In this document: piece by piece, positions 63,684 to 64,000 of the stretch
How the letters are laid out: each line of letters starts with the position of its first letter
How positions within the stretch are numbered: the stretch's first letter is position 1
Origin: Hyphomicrobiales bacterium
GTDB taxonomy: Bacteria > Pseudomonadota > Alphaproteobacteria > Rhizobiales > Rhizobiaceae
Assembly (NCBI GenBank): GCA_017305935.1
Contig: JAFKJU010000012.1
Span: forward strand, 180,567 to 244,566
Direction of reading: 5' to 3'
Length of the DNA stretch: 64,000 nt
Program-made: the position numbers and the translations under genes
Notes under the pieces: model-generated
The model's database searches: none
What the model saw: only the letters and a program-made list of their open reading frames with translations
Told to the model about the DNA's origin: nothing

Positions 63684-64000
63684 ATGCTTATTCGCGCAAC
63701 CGGTACTCTCGTAGCCGCCGGCTTCATGGCCCTGATGGCCTTCCCCGCGCTTTCCGCCGAGATCGAAGTGCATATGCTCAACAAGGGCGCCGCCGGCGCC
63801 ATGGTATTCGAGCCCGCCTATATCAAGGCCAATCCCGGCGACACCATCGTCTTCAAGCCGATCGACAAGGGCCACAACGTCGAATCCGTCAAGGACATGA
63901 TCCCCGAAGGCGTCGAGCCGTTCAAGAGCAAGATGAACGACACCTTCAGCCTGCCGGTGACCAAGGAAGGCGCCTATCTCGTCAAATGCACGCCGCATTA
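63684..64000 (+). CDS. paz: Pseudoazurin, 3' end cut by window
   Basis: 105 codons of a periplasmic type I blue copper protein. Signal peptide to about ALSA (residue 25), then [21 protein letters not shown] as in pseudoazurins. The first copper His is in [11 protein letters not shown], and Cys and the second His are in LVKCTPH at the very end; the Met ligand lies beyond the window. It donates electrons from the bc1 complex or cytochromes to NosZ (and to copper nitrite reductase if present). Adjacent placement to nos and the shared box support this. Confidence 0.92.
   Translation, partial: MLIRATGTLVAAGFMALMAFPALSAEIEVHMLNKGAAGAMVFEPAYIKANPGDTIVFKPIDKGHNVESVKDMIPEGVEPFKSKMNDTFSLPVTKEGAYLVKCTPH

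Noticed and set aside
1..64000. tRNA, rRNA, CRISPR arrays and insertion sequences
   Set aside because: Scanning found no cloverleaf-like tRNA ends, no regularly spaced repeats and no transposase motifs.

Overview
The window is GC-rich and densely coded, and reads as a chromosome or large-replicon segment of an alphaproteobacterium of Rhizobiaceae type. The evidence is the dctA/dctB/dctD arrangement, a rhizobial-style nosRZDFYLX cluster followed by a Crp-type regulator and pseudoazurin, and several copies of small intergenic repeats of the kind common in rhizobia. I see no rRNA, tRNA, CRISPR array or insertion sequence.

Layout. 1-6760 is one plus-strand catabolic operon: two polyamine-type ABC permeases, a CaiD-like crotonase, a second crotonase, an acyl-CoA dehydrogenase, a BetI-like TetR regulator and an NDP-forming acyl-CoA synthetase. 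It probably activates and beta-oxidises an imported, perhaps carnitine-like, acid. 6748-9878 holds a hydrolase remnant and a flavin monooxygenase divergent from its TetR regulator, with a perfect operator palindrome between them. 10185-14930 is C4-dicarboxylate uptake: dctA divergent from dctB-dctD, with a sigma-54-type promoter. 15407-18947 is a KaiC-like ATPase overlapping a hybrid histidine kinase. 18957-25360 holds a BtpA remnant, a DUF2834 protein and a catabolic island: MFS transporter, alpha/beta-hydrolase-cupin fusion, FMN reductase, HsaA-type flavin monooxygenase and a LuxR regulator preceded by a possible 15-residue leader peptide. 25628-31614 has an Mfd-like translocase, an acyltransferase and a decayed ABC exporter.

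32723-41796 is an eight-gene operon divergent from a RutR-like regulator: a uracil-DNA-glycosylase-fold protein, a GMC oxidoreductase, a NIPSNAP protein, a complete BMP-type nucleoside ABC importer and a TrzA/AtzB-type amidohydrolase. A glycosylase fold at the head of a nucleoside-import operon is the most unusual combination here. 41875-42431 is a CopG/ParE toxin-antitoxin pair. 42618-46204 is a TetR-regulated ABC efflux operon of the cecR-ybhGFSR type. 46288-53478 holds an acyltransferase, a ProC-family reductase, a sensor kinase/LuxR response-regulator pair, a DUF4214 protein and two small unknown genes.

53781-64000 is nitrous oxide respiration. nosR, nosZ, nosD, nosF, nosY, nosL and nosX are followed by a cysteine-free Crp/Fnr regulator of the Nnr/Dnr kind and a pseudoazurin cut by the window end. 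Boxes of one architecture (TTTG-N8-CAAA) precede nosR and the pseudoazurin gene, suggesting shared control by that or a related regulator. No nitrite or nitric oxide reductase genes lie inside the window.
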